This document shows, in pieces, positions 1-8,368 of a DNA stretch of 64,000 nt (the first letter of the stretch is position 1; each line of letters begins with the position of its first letter). This DNA comes from Martinezella lusitana (GTDB lineage: Bacteria > Pseudomonadota > Alphaproteobacteria > Rhizobiales > Rhizobiaceae), in contig NZ_JAFEVL010000010.1 of the NCBI RefSeq assembly GCF_016901135.1, positions 124,001 through 188,000 of the forward strand. Reading direction: 5' to 3'. The notes beneath the pieces are model-generated. The model was not told the DNA's origin. It did not search any database and saw only the letters and a program-made list of their open reading frames with translations. The translations under genes were made by a program, and so were the position numbers.

Positions 1-291
1 ATTGATTGCTCCGGGCTGGTGCAACTGGCGCTCTCGATGACGGGGCGCGCAGCGCCGCGTGACACCGACATGCAGGCCGCCGGGCTCGGCGAACCGATCG
101 CCCGCGAGGATCTCAGCCGTGGCGATTTCGTCTTCTGGAAGGGCCATGTCGCGATCATGGAGGACCCGGAGACCATCATCCATGCCAATGGCCATACCAT
201 GACGGTCGCGCGCGAGAATTTCGCCGCCGCCGTCGAGCGCATCGGCTGGCTATACCAGCAGCCGACCGGATACCGCCGCTTCGTCGGTTGA
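1..291 (+). CDS. NlpC/P60 family cell-wall hydrolase, C-terminal part (5' end outside window)
   Basis: The frame is open from base 1, so this is only the last 96 residues. It begins I-D-C-S-G-L-V-Q, the signature around the catalytic cysteine of NlpC/P60 peptidases. About 45 residues later comes G-H-V-A-I-M with the catalytic histidine, followed by H-A-N-G-H, a plausible third polar residue. This order is typical of the family, which cleaves D-gamma-glutamyl-meso-diaminopimelate bonds in peptidoglycan peptides. In alphaproteobacteria such proteins usually carry SH3-like domains upstream, which cannot be checked here. The gene ends at a TGA (289-291), 73 bp before the next gene. The family call is firm; the exact substrate is unknown. 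Confidence 0.85.
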   Translation: MDCSGLVQLALSMTGRAAPRDTDMQAAGLGEPIAREDLSRGDFVFWKGHVAIMEDPETIIHANGHTMTVARENFAAAVERIGWLYQQPTGYRRFVG

Positions 292-364
292 TTTGTCTCG
301 GAACAGTCTTTCCGCTCGCTCGTTATTCTTCTGATCGCGATATCCTATCGAGAGGAGAAGAAAC

Positions 365-799
365 ATGCCCGTCACGGCGATGGAAAAGGCAGTTAGGGAT
401 ATTCTGTTCGACAGCCATATCCGCAAGAGCAGCAAGATCGACAGGCTGCGCGAATTGCAAAGTGAAGCGCGTGGCATCCAGCGCGCCGGCAGCGAAAGCT
501 CGATGAGCGCGGATGACGGTCTTCAGGACGATCTGCGCGTCATGGAAAAGGCATTGCACGATCTCCATGCCGACATCGAACAGAAGGGCGCCGCAACGCT
601 GTCATGCGGTTTGGTACCTTCTTCGGCCACTAGGCCGCCTCTACTGCGTACGCGGCCTGGCAATCCAGATGCCTGCAACGATGATGATTCCGCCCAGGCC
701 CTGTATCAGCGTGACGTTTTCGCCGAACAGGATCCAGGCGAAGAGCGCGGCGGCGATCGTTTCCAGGAAAATGACCAGCGACGAGAAAACGGTCGGTAG
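365..799 (+). CDS. small hypothetical protein with an odd antisense C-terminal extension
   Basis: I do not recognise a named family. The ATG is preceded by a good ribosome site (GAGAGGAGAAG, about 350-360). The first 80 or so residues are charged and probably helical (VMEKALHDLHADIEQKG near residues 60-76), so a small cytoplasmic protein is plausible. After about residue 80 the composition changes to Pro/Arg/Cys-rich, and the last 159 bp run antisense through the 3' end of the EamA transporter gene. A stop (TAG at 631-633) lies just off frame, so the original protein may have ended there and a small indel could have extended it. The gene start is well supported; the C-terminus is doubtful. 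Confidence 0.5.
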   Translation: MPVTAMEKAVRDILFDSHIRKSSKIDRLRELQSEARGIQRAGSESSMSADDGLQDDLRVMEKALHDLHADIEQKGAATLSCGLVPSSATRPPLLRTRPGNPDACNDDDSAQALYQRDVFAEQDPGEERGGDRFQENDQRRENGR

Positions 800-1612
800 G
801 CGCCCGAGTGCCACCGATAGCATGCCTTGCCCGCCGGCGTGACTGACAAGGCCGAGCGCGAGGAGAACGCCCCATCCCGAAGCCGATTGCGGCAGCATCC
901 TCGGCTCGAAGAGGAAGGCAATGACAAACAGGATCGCCGAGGTGACGACGCTCAATTCGAAGGTCACGCGTGCGGCATTCGTCCTGCCGCGCGCTGCGCC
1001 GACCGCCAGAAAATAGAGGCCGAAGAAGGCGCCGGTGATGATCCCCAGTGTATCGCCGACGGCGCGGCTTGGATTGAACGCAAGGCTCTGGACCACAAGC
1101 GCCGTGCCGCCCGAAAGGCATACCAGGAGCCCGATAAGCGTGGCGCGGTTGACCCTTTGCCGCAGCAGCAGCCAGCCGAAGATAACGACCCATAGCGGCG
1201 CCATCGTTGCGAAGAAGGTCGCGTTGGCGATGGTGGTCCGCAGGATGGCGAGATGCCAGAAGAACAGGTCCCCCGTAAAGGCGAGACCGGCAAGGATGGT
1301 CGCCAGCGTGAAGCTGGCGCGGGGCGCATCGACCTCTGCCCCCTCCGCATATCGCATCCATACCCAAAGGATCGGCAAGGCGAGAAAGACACGCCAGAAT
1401 GCGCTGGCGAAGGGACCGACATCGGCCAGGCGCACGAGGCTGGGGGAGATGCTCATCGCCAGCGCCGCGAGAACCATCGCCACCAGGCCGACAACCAGAC
1501 CCTTCGAGCCATCGGATGCGGAGGTTGCGCCGATGGTAGCAACGTCTTTCGCCGCCATGGTTTCGGCAAGGGCTGGGGAGTGGATATCGTATTCGGTGTC
1601 GGGCGAGGACAT
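641..1612 (-). CDS. EamA/DMT-family inner-membrane transporter
   Basis: This 323-residue protein has a soluble N-terminal tail of about 30 residues followed by roughly ten hydrophobic segments arranged as two EamA repeats. The second repeat contains the usual sequence around S-H-A-G-G-Q-G-M-L and ends in a C-terminal helix close to G-G-I-I-I-V-A-G-I. DMT exporters of this type move amino acids or other small metabolites out of the cell. The gene is divergent from the Lrp/AsnC-family regulator starting at 1738, with about 125 bp between the starts. That arrangement suggests the regulator controls the exporter in response to an amino acid, which is an inference. The substrate cannot be read from sequence. 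Confidence 0.85.
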   Translation of the reverse strand: MSSPDTEYDIHSPALAETMAAKDVATIGATSASDGSKGLVVGLVAMVLAALAMSISPSLVRLADVGPFASAFWRVFLALPILWVWMRYAEGAEVDAPRASFTLATILAGLAFTGDLFFWHLAILRTTIANATFFATMAPLWVVIFGWLLLRQRVNRATLIGLLVCLSGGTALVVQSLAFNPSRAVGDTLGIITGAFFGLYFLAVGAARGRTNAARVTFELSVVTSAILFVIAFLFEPRMLPQSASGWGVLLALGLVSHAGGQGMLSVALGRLPTVFSSLVIFLETIAAALFAWILFGENVTLIQGLGGIIIVAGIWIARPRTQ

Positions 1613-1737
1613 TCCTGTACCTTTTTGGAGTCAGATGGCTTGTGGCGCAAATCTATTGCATAAGAAGAGAGGATTTGGCTCCATTTTGGCAGTCTTCGTG
1701 CAATTTTGTTTCTTCTTTGATGACGGGATGTTTTGAA

Positions 1738-2217
1738 ATGCGCAACCCTGCCGATCTCGATGATTTCGATCTGGCGATCCTCAAGATTCTTCAAAAGGAC
1801 AACACCGTCCCGCAGCGCTCGATCGGCGAGCAGATCAATCTGTCGGCGCCGGCGGTGCAGCGGCGCATCAAGCGCATGCAGGCGTGCGGCGTCATACAGG
1901 CGAATATCGCCGTCGTCGATCCGGCAGCAGTGGCATTGCCGATCACCATCATCGTCGAAGTCCAGATCGCCAACGAACGCTACGATCTTATCAATGCGAT
2001 CAAGCGCAGCTTCCTCGAAGCATCAGACGTTCAGCAATGTTACCAGGTCACCGGCGAGGCGGATTTCGTTCTCGTCGTCGTCGTGGCCAGCATGTCCGAC
2101 TATGAAGTCCTGACGCGCCGCCTTTTCTACGACAATCCGAATGTCACGAAGTTCAAATCGCTCGTCACCATGGACCGAGTGAAGATCGGTCTTTCCCTGC
2201 CATTGACGCGAGATTAG
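1738..2217 (+). CDS. Lrp/AsnC-family transcriptional regulator
   Basis: The 159-residue product has an N-terminal winged HTH (D-D-F-D-L-A-I-L-K-I-L-Q-K-D at about 6-19, recognition region S-A-P-A-V-Q-R-R-I-K at about 39-48) and a C-terminal RAM/ACT-like ligand domain ending near residue 150. This matches the usual family length. I chose ATG 1738 because the protein then starts where family members start; an in-frame ATG at 1720 is an alternative. Such proteins form octamers or dimers and respond to amino acids. The gene is divergent from the EamA exporter, which is its likely target, and its 3' end faces the amidase gene 21 bp away. Confidence 0.88.
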   Translation: MRNPADLDDFDLAILKILQKDNTVPQRSIGEQINLSAPAVQRRIKRMQACGVIQANIAVVDPAAVALPITIIVEVQIANERYDLINAIKRSFLEASDVQQCYQVTGEADFVLVVVVASMSDYEVLTRRLFYDNPNVTKFKSLVTMDRVKIGLSLPLTRD

Positions 2218-2238
2218 CCGGCTGTCCGAACGTCCTGC

Positions 2239-3630
2239 TCAACCCGGTCGCTTCGGCCAGTTGGTAACACCGCCGGTCCAGTCCTCGAAGGCCTTGGAGA
2301 GCCGCAGGACCAGCATGTCGCCGAAGCGTGGGCCGACGATCTGCAGACCGATCGGCATGCCGGAGCGGGAAAAACCGCAGTTGATCGAGGAGGCCGGCTG
2401 CTCCGACATGTTCCAGGGAACGGTGAAGGCGATGTGCTCGAAGGGCAGGGCCGGGTCGTTCGTGGGCGAGGCCCACTCCGCCGGATAGGAAACGATCGGG
2501 TTGGTCGGCGAAAGCACGGCGTCTACCTCAGTGAAAAGCTTGCCGCAGCTCTTGCGCATCTCGATCGTCTGGTTGAAGCCGCGCACCGCCTCGACGCCGC
2601 TGACATCGGCACCGCTCTTGGCCCATGTGTGGATGTAGGGGAGGATCAAGTTGCGGCGTTCCTCGCTGAGACCCATGATATCGCCCCAGAACCGTGCCCG
2701 CCAGAACACGTCGAGTCCGTCCAGCATCTGCCGCGTCAGCACCGGTGCAACATCGACGATGACGGCGCCAGCTTCTTCGAAGCGTCTGGCGGCAGCAACC
2801 ACCGCATCGCGCACCTCGTCATCGACGGGCAGGCCGCAGCCGCCATCCAGCATCAGGCCGATCTTCATTCCCCTGACGTCGATGTCGAGGTCCATCCAAT
2901 CGATTTCGTCCGGCGGCAGACTGGTGCCGTCGCGCCAGTCGGGTCGCGACAGCGTCGCCATGGAGAAGGCCGCATCCTCAACGGTGCGGGTCATCGGCCC
3001 GGCACATCGCCCGACATAATAGGGATCGACGGGAATGCGGCCATGGCTCGGCTTGAAGCCGAAAATACCGGTCCAGCCGGCCGGCAGGCGCACCGAGCCG
3101 CCGATATCCGTGCCGATATGCAGCGGCCCAAAGCCGGCTGCGGCGGCGGCCGAGGCTCCGGCGCTCGAGCCGCCGGGATTTTGCGAGGGATCCCATGGAT
3201 TGCGGCTGAGCTTGTGGAAGCTGGAGAGACCCGAGGAGAGCATGCCATAGTCGGGGCAGGTGGTCTTGGCAAAGATCACCGCACCGTCCTCGCGCATGCG
3301 GGCGGCGATCGGCGCGTCCTCTGTTGCCGGGACGAGTTCGACGGCGGCCGTGCCGAGCGGCACCGGCTGGCCCTTGGTGGCGATCAGCTCCTTCAGCGTC
3401 ACCGGGATGCCATCCAGCGGCCCAAGTGGCGCGCCCTTCGCCCAGCGTTCGGTGGAGGCGACGGCCTGCCTGCGCGCGTCGTCGGGATCATAGGCATAGA
3501 GGGCTGATATCGTCGGCTCCCATGCATCGATATGCTTTTCGAGCGCCAGCCAGTATTCGCTGGGCGACAGGCTCTTGTCGGCGAATTTGCGCTTGAGGTC
3601 TCGGATGGAAAGATCGGTCGGTTCGGTCAT
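2239..3630 (-). CDS. amidase-signature family amidase
   Basis: The 463-residue protein shows the amidase signature: G-G-S-S-A-G at about 153-158 (cis-Ser) and D-I-G-G-S-V-R with the nucleophile at about Ser179. The catalytic Lys80 lies in I-P-V-T-L-K-E-L. Enzymes of this family hydrolyse C-N amide bonds; no GatB or GatC gene is adjacent, so it is not the tRNA amidotransferase subunit. It is the last gene of a minus-strand series with two ABC permeases (24 bp upstream) and a binding protein. This suggests it processes an imported amide or peptide, an inference from position. The start has ATG and a weak GAAGAG ribosome site. Confidence 0.85.
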   Translation of the reverse strand: MTEPTDLSIRDLKRKFADKSLSPSEYWLALEKHIDAWEPTISALYAYDPDDARRQAVASTERWAKGAPLGPLDGIPVTLKELIATKGQPVPLGTAAVELVPATEDAPIAARMREDGAVIFAKTTCPDYGMLSSGLSSFHKLSRNPWDPSQNPGGSSAGASAAAAAGFGPLHIGTDIGGSVRLPAGWTGIFGFKPSHGRIPVDPYYVGRCAGPMTRTVEDAAFSMATLSRPDWRDGTSLPPDEIDWMDLDIDVRGMKIGLMLDGGCGLPVDDEVRDAVVAAARRFEEAGAVIVDVAPVLTRQMLDGLDVFWRARFWGDIMGLSEERRNLILPYIHTWAKSGADVSGVEAVRGFNQTIEMRKSCGKLFTEVDAVLSPTNPIVSYPAEWASPTNDPALPFEHIAFTVPWNMSEQPASSINCGFSRSGMPIGLQIVGPRFGDMLVLRLSKAFEDWTGGVTNWPKRPG

Positions 3631-3654
3631 GGTCTATTCTCTTCGTGTCTAAAA

Positions 3655-4521
3655 TCAGCGTGCCGCCTCGCGAGGGTCGAGAAGGTCGCGCAGGCCGTCG
3701 CCGAGCAGGTTGAAGCCGAGGACTGACAGTGCGATGGCAAGGCCCGGCAGCAGGGCGAGCCACGGCGCGGCATGGAAATAGGTCTGAGCATCGGCGAGCA
3801 TCCTGCCCCAGGTCGGCTCCGGCGGCGGAACGCTTAAGCCCAGGAAGGCAAGCCCGGCTTCGGTCAGGATCGCGAGGCCAAGCTGGATCGTCGCCTGCAC
3901 GATGATGCCGCTCAAGATATTCGGCAGTACGTGACGCACGGTGATCGAAAGCTGCGTATTGCCGATCGCGCGCGCCGCCAGCACATAGTCGCGGCTCCAG
4001 GCCTGCAGAGCAGAGCCGAGCGCCACGCGGGCAAACACCGGTACCATGAAGACGGCAATGGCCAGAATTGCGGTTGTCCGCCCCGTTCCCAGAAAGGCGC
4101 CGAGGATCATGGCCGAGAGGATGGGCGGCAGCGCGAAGATCACGTCGCAGGCGCGCATGACCAGCGCCTCGAAAACACCGCGTTGCGCAGCGGCGGTGAT
4201 GCCGATGATTGTCCCGAGCGTGCCGCCGATCGCAACAGCCGAGACCGAGATCGACAGCGAGTTCCAGCAGCCGGCCATCAGCATCGACAGCACATCGTGG
4301 CCGAGCTGATCCGTGCCAAGAAGCCCGAAACCGAAAGGCGGCTGCAGCTTGTGGATGATCTGCATCTTCGCCGGCGGCACCGGGGTCCAGAACAGCGAAA
4401 GAATGGCGATGCCGACAAGCGCGAGGATGATGATCACCCCGACGATCAGGTTTGCGCGGCGCAATCTACGAAAGCGAGAGCGGTGGGGACGGGCGACGGT
4501 TGCGCTGTCGGTGACGCTCAT
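3655..4521 (-). CDS. peptide/nickel-type ABC transporter permease (DppC-like)
   Basis: This 288-residue inner-membrane protein has one N-terminal helix (residues about 24-46) then five more hydrophobic segments typical of DppC/OppC. The cytoplasmic EAA-type loop is visible in A-A-R-A-I-G-N-T and the downstream H-V-L-P-N. Its ATG overlaps the stop of the partner permease by 4 bp (ATGA) and has a strong GGAGG ribosome site inside that gene, so the two are translationally coupled. No ATP-binding gene is present in this cluster, so the ATPase must be encoded elsewhere or shared. Confidence 0.9.
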   Translation of the reverse strand: MSVTDSATVARPHRSRFRRLRRANLIVGVIIILALVGIAILSLFWTPVPPAKMQIIHKLQPPFGFGLLGTDQLGHDVLSMLMAGCWNSLSISVSAVAIGGTLGTIIGITAAAQRGVFEALVMRACDVIFALPPILSAMILGAFLGTGRTTAILAIAVFMVPVFARVALGSALQAWSRDYVLAARAIGNTQLSITVRHVLPNILSGIIVQATIQLGLAILTEAGLAFLGLSVPPPEPTWGRMLADAQTYFHAAPWLALLPGLAIALSVLGFNLLGDGLRDLLDPREAAR

Positions 4522-5471
4522 TGTGCACCTCCAGCGCGAAGCCGGGGATCGATGACCAGATAGGAGAGATCCACCAGAAAGTTCACGACGATGACAAGGC
4601 CGGCAAAGAACAGCACCACATCCTGAAGCACGATGATGTCGCGCTGGCTGAGCGCCTGATAGGCGAGACGGCCGAGGCCTGGCAGGGTGAAGACGTTCTC
4701 GATCAGCACCGCGCCGGCGACCAGAAAGGTGAACTGCAGGCCGAGAATAGTCAGCACCGGCACCAGCGCGTTCGGCACCACATGTCCCCAGAGCACCTGG
4801 CTTCGAGAGAGGCCTTTGGCAAGCGCCGTGCGGGCAAAATCCTCATGCAGCGTGTCGAGCACGGCCGAGCGGGTGACCCGGGTCAGCACCGCCGCCTGCG
4901 GCAGGGCAAGGGCGACGGCCGGCAGCACCAGCGATTTCATCGCTGGCCAGAGCCCATTGCCCCAGCCGGGAAAGCCGCCGGCCGGCATCCAGCCGAGCGA
5001 GGTGGCAAACAGCAGCACCAGCAGCAGCCCCACCCAGAAACCCGGTACGGCAATGCCCATCTGCGAAAACAGCGCGGCGAGGATATCGAAGACGCCGCCG
5101 CGCCTGGCGGCTGCCGCGACGCCGAGCGGCACCGCGATGAGGACGGAAAGCACGACGGCAAGGGCGGCGAGCGGCAGGGTGACGGCCAGTCGCTCGGCAA
5201 TCAAGCCGGCGACCGGGACGCCGTATGTATAGGACTTGCCGAGATCACCCGTCAGCGCGCCGGCAAGCCATTGCCCGTAGCGGACGATCAGCGGCTGATC
5301 GAGGCCCATGTCATGCCTCAGCGCGGCAAGCGTTTCCGGCGTCGCGGATGTCCCGAGCGTGATGGCGGCGGGATCGCCCGGCAGCAGCGCCATGACCACG
5401 AAGACCAGCAGCGAGACGGCGATCAGCGTCAGAAGGAGCCCGAAAATCCGGCGAATGAGGAGTGCGATCAT
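4518..5471 (-). CDS. peptide/nickel-type ABC transporter permease (DppB-like)
   Basis: The 317-residue protein starts with the DppB/OppB N-terminal helix (I-R-R-I-F-G-L-L-L-T-L). It carries the long periplasmic segment with P-G-D-P-A-A-I, and has the EAA loop around R-T-A-L-A-K-G-L-S followed by H-V-V-P-N-A. It pairs with the downstream DppC-like gene. The product forms the translocation pore for small peptides or related solutes. It is separated from the binding-protein gene upstream by 277 bp that contain a palindromic repeat element, so the permeases may also have transcript processing or a promoter of their own. Confidence 0.9.
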   Translation of the reverse strand: MIALLIRRIFGLLLTLIAVSLLVFVVMALLPGDPAAITLGTSATPETLAALRHDMGLDQPLIVRYGQWLAGALTGDLGKSYTYGVPVAGLIAERLAVTLPLAALAVVLSVLIAVPLGVAAAARRGGVFDILAALFSQMGIAVPGFWVGLLLVLLFATSLGWMPAGGFPGWGNGLWPAMKSLVLPAVALALPQAAVLTRVTRSAVLDTLHEDFARTALAKGLSRSQVLWGHVVPNALVPVLTILGLQFTFLVAGAVLIENVFTLPGLGRLAYQALSQRDIIVLQDVVLFFAGLVIVVNFLVDLSYLVIDPRLRAGGAQ

Positions 5472-5530
5472 AGCATGTCCATGGCCAGGTTAATCCGGCT
5501 AAGAATGTGGAACCGGCCCGCGCTTTGAAA

Positions 5531-5690
5531 CCCCCTTCTCCCCTTTGGGGAGACGGTGCCCGATAGGGCGGTTGAGGGGGGCGAGGGATAAAATCCCGAG
5601 CGCCTTGAGCGTAAGCAAAAGGCAATCTTCGGCCTGGCAGCCCCCTCATCCGACCCTTTGGGCCACCTTCTCCCCGCTGGGGAGAAGGGA
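5531..5690. repeat. RIME-like palindromic intergenic element inside the ABC operon
   Basis: Two related GC-rich palindromes lie in inverted orientation: CCCCCTTCTCCCC with GGGGAGA at 5531-5553, and CACCTTCTCCCC with GGGGAGAAGGG at about 5665-5689. The unit resembles the Rhizobium-specific intergenic mosaic elements known from this family. It sits between the binding-protein stop and the first permease start, where a transcribed hairpin could lower permease expression relative to binding protein. That last point is inference. Confidence 0.7.
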
Positions 5691-5748
5691 TTAGTCGTCG
5701 TTCGCGAAAGAAATACCAAGATCATGCCCAATCAAACTGTTGGAGCGA

Positions 5749-7278
5749 TCAGTCTTCCCAGGAAACGTTGGTGAGGACGTTCGAGGGAATAGGCTCGCTT
5801 TCCCAGAGGCCCTTCAGTTTCTTGTCCCAGACGCCGAGCTTCGGCATGACGAAGAGGAAGAGTGCGGGCACATCCTCGGCGAGAATGGTCTGCGCCTCTC
5901 CGTAAAGCTTGTTCTGCTCGACTGGGTCGGCGGTGAGCTGGATCTTTTTCATCAGCTCGTTGAAGGCTGGATTCTTGTAGTTGAAGTAATAGGGATCGCG
6001 CGAATAGATATCGATATCGAGCGGCTCGGCATGCGCGACGACGGTCATGTCGTAGTTGCGGCCGCTGAAGACGTCCTGCACCCATTTCGCCGGAAACTCC
6101 GTCGGCTCGATGTTCATGGTCACGCCGATATCGGCAAACATGGCCTGCATCACCTGGGCGCTGCGCGGCGCATAGGTCATCTGCGGCGTCTTGATGGTGA
6201 AGCTGAAGCCGTTTGGATAGCCGGCTTCGGCAAGCAGCGCCTTGGCCTTGGCGGCATCGTAGGGCAGCGTGCCCGTCACGTCCTTGTAGCCGGGATCGTT
6301 CGGCGTGTAGTGGCTGCCGATCGCCGTGCCGAAGCCCGACCAGGCGCCTTCGATAATGGTCTTGCGATCGAGCGCCATCATCAGCGCCTGGCGAACGCGC
6401 TTGTCGTCGAAGGGCTTGCGCGTATTGTTCATGCCCGCCACGACCTTGAGCTCGGTATTGCCGATCTTGGTCATCAGCCTGGGATCGCCGTCGAAGGAGC
6501 TCATCAGCTCGGGCGCGGCGAATTCCGGAAAGGCATCGAGATCGCCGGCCTTCAGGGCCGCGGCCTCGGCCTGCGGGTCGGAAATGAAGCGGAAGGTGAC
6601 CTTGTCGAGCTTCACGTCGACGGCCTTGTTCCAGTAATCGGGGTTCTTGGTGAGGTCGACATGGTCGCCCTTCGCCCAGGCGGAAAACTTGAATGGGCCC
6701 GTGCCGACGGGCGTCGTCTTGTCGTTGGCGGAGGACTTCGGCCCGACCATCACAGAGGAAGGCCAGCCGAGCCAGTAGAGCAGGCTGCCGGTCGGTGAGG
6801 AGAGATGGAGGACCAGCGTTTCCGGATCAGGCGTGTCGATCGAGGCGATGGTCGCGAAAAAGCGCTTCTGCGGATTGACGGAATCGGCGCCGCGGGCGCG
6901 ATCGAGTGCGAATTTCGCCGCTGCCGAATCGAAAGCCTCGCCATCGTGGAATTTGACGCCGCCCTGCAGCTTGAACGTATAGGTCAGGCCATCGGGAGAT
7001 ATTTCCCAGCTCTTTGCGAGCTGTGGCACGATCTTGCCGCTTTCGTCGATGGCGACCAGCCCCTCGAAGATATTCTGCCAGGTGACCTGACCGATCGCGA
7101 CGGGCGCTGCGATCGTCGGATCGAGGCCGGTCGGCTCGACGCTCATGCCGAGATTGAGTGTCGTCTTGGCGGCTTGCGCTGGCGTTAGACCAAGTATCAA
7201 AAGACCGGCCGAAAGTGCCGCACCGCAGGCGAGACGGCGCGCAAAATCGCCGAGGCTCGGGCGTAAAAAGGTGGTCAT
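5749..7278 (-). CDS. extracellular solute-binding protein of a peptide-type ABC importer
   Basis: The 509-residue product has an Arg-rich N-terminus followed by a hydrophobic core and an A-Q-A-A signal-peptide cleavage site near residue 36. It then has the family-5 binding-protein fold with landmark E-P-T-G-L-D-P, W-E-I-S-P-D-G-L-T-Y-T-F and G-V-K-F-H-D-G-E. These proteins bind oligopeptides or similar ligands in the periplasm. I chose the ATG at 7278 because AAGGGA lies just upstream and it gives a clean signal peptide; a longer frame starting at 7368 is unlikely. Two inverted repeats upstream (7362-7410) may be the operator for this operon. Confidence 0.9.
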   Translation of the reverse strand: MTTFLRPSLGDFARRLACGAALSAGLLILGLTPAQAAKTTLNLGMSVEPTGLDPTIAAPVAIGQVTWQNIFEGLVAIDESGKIVPQLAKSWEISPDGLTYTFKLQGGVKFHDGEAFDSAAAKFALDRARGADSVNPQKRFFATIASIDTPDPETLVLHLSSPTGSLLYWLGWPSSVMVGPKSSANDKTTPVGTGPFKFSAWAKGDHVDLTKNPDYWNKAVDVKLDKVTFRFISDPQAEAAALKAGDLDAFPEFAAPELMSSFDGDPRLMTKIGNTELKVVAGMNNTRKPFDDKRVRQALMMALDRKTIIEGAWSGFGTAIGSHYTPNDPGYKDVTGTLPYDAAKAKALLAEAGYPNGFSFTIKTPQMTYAPRSAQVMQAMFADIGVTMNIEPTEFPAKWVQDVFSGRNYDMTVVAHAEPLDIDIYSRDPYYFNYKNPAFNELMKKIQLTADPVEQNKLYGEAQTILAEDVPALFLFVMPKLGVWDKKLKGLWESEPIPSNVLTNVSWED

Positions 7279-7385
7279 TTCAGTTCCCTTGCTTTTGTCC
7301 GCAAGTCCGGCTTCCCTTCCGGCATGCAGTCTTTTCAAGATAGTGTCACCTAGCGGGCGTACACACAATTCCGAAAATGTGTGCT

Positions 7386-7410
7386 CAGTGTAGCCGATAT
7401 CGCTACACTG
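7386..7410. promoter_or_regulatory. candidate operator: inverted repeat upstream of the binding-protein gene
   Basis: The arms CAGTGTAG and CTACACTG are perfect 8-bp inverted repeats around a 9-bp centre that itself contains CGATATCG. A second, weaker pair (CACACA at 7362-7367 and TGTGTG at 7378-7383) is adjacent. They lie between the LysR gene stop and the ABC binding-protein start. A LysR-type binding site is plausible because the regulator gene is next door; a transcription terminator is less likely as no T-run follows on either strand. Confidence 0.45.
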
Positions 7411-7435
7411 AATTCCTTCATCTGCAGTATTTCGA

Positions 7436-8353
7436 TCAATCCTGTCTCTCCTTGGCAGTCAGTTGCTGGCGCATGAAGCGCTCGATGAAATCAAGCAGCT
7501 TGCCGGCCGCAAAGGAAAGCTGCCGGTCGGGCGCGACGCAGAGATCGATCGGCGTTCTCACCGCCTTACCATCAGCGACGGGCAAGGCGACAAGCTGGCC
7601 TGCCGCGATCTCTCGCTGCACTGTCAGAGCCGGCAGCATGGTGATCGCAGCACCACGCAGCACCAGCTCCTTCTGCATTTCCAGCGATCCGGTCTCAAAC
7701 ACCGGATCGAGCGTCAGCCCCTCGCGCTCGAACAGCGCATCGAAGGCTTGCCTTGCGCCGAAGGAGCGATCGGGAACGGCAAGCGCGTGCGCGGCGATTT
7801 CGGCCACAGTGATCTCCTTGCTACCCGCGAGCGGATGCGAGGCCGCGACGATCACGTCGTAAATCAGCTCGGAGCGCAGGCGCACTTTGATTCCCGAAAG
7901 CGGCGGGGCAAACAGCGTCACCGCCATATCGGCCTCGGCGCTGTTGACGGCTTCGATGGCGCCGCGCGCGGTGGTGATGGTCACCTCGAAGCGCAGTCTT
8001 GGATAGCGCAGGCTGAATTCGGCAAGCGCGGGAGCGAGGATATTGGCGACGGCAGCGCCACTGGCATAGACGCTGACCCGGCCGCGTTGCAGGCCCTTCA
8101 GGTCCTCGATCAGCTGATGCACATGCTCGAGTTCGCGCAGCGTCCGGCCAGCGCGAGCGGCCAGCAATTCGCCGGCGGCCGTCAACTTGACGCCGCGGGC
8201 GCTGCGCTCCACCAGCTGCGTGCCGAAGTGATATTCGAGATTCTCGATCTGCCGGCTGATAGCCGTCGGCGCCACATTCAGGTTTTCGGCCGCCTGGCGC
8301 ATCGAGCTGGTGCGCACCAGTTCGTCGAAATAGATCAGCGCCCGGATCTGCAT
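7436..8353 (-). CDS. LysR-family transcriptional regulator
   Basis: The 305-residue protein has the LysR N-terminal HTH (residues 1-60, with R-Q-A-A-E-N-L-N-V-A-P-T-A-I-S-R-Q-I) and a two-lobed co-inducer domain from about 90 to 295. It starts at ATG 8353, 15 bp after the stop of the P1 peptidase gene and on the same strand. Its 3' end is 157 bp from the ABC binding-protein gene it probably regulates. The ligand is unknown; a peptide or amino-acid derivative is the natural guess from the neighbours. Confidence 0.88.
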   Translation of the reverse strand: MQIRALIYFDELVRTSSMRQAAENLNVAPTAISRQIENLEYHFGTQLVERSARGVKLTAAGELLAARAGRTLRELEHVHQLIEDLKGLQRGRVSVYASGAAVANILAPALAEFSLRYPRLRFEVTITTARGAIEAVNSAEADMAVTLFAPPLSGIKVRLRSELIYDVIVAASHPLAGSKEITVAEIAAHALAVPDRSFGARQAFDALFEREGLTLDPVFETGSLEMQKELVLRGAAITMLPALTVQREIAAGQLVALPVADGKAVRTPIDLCVAPDRQLSFAAGKLLDFIERFMRQQLTAKERQD

Positions 8354-8368
8354 GCGCGAAACCTCCGG

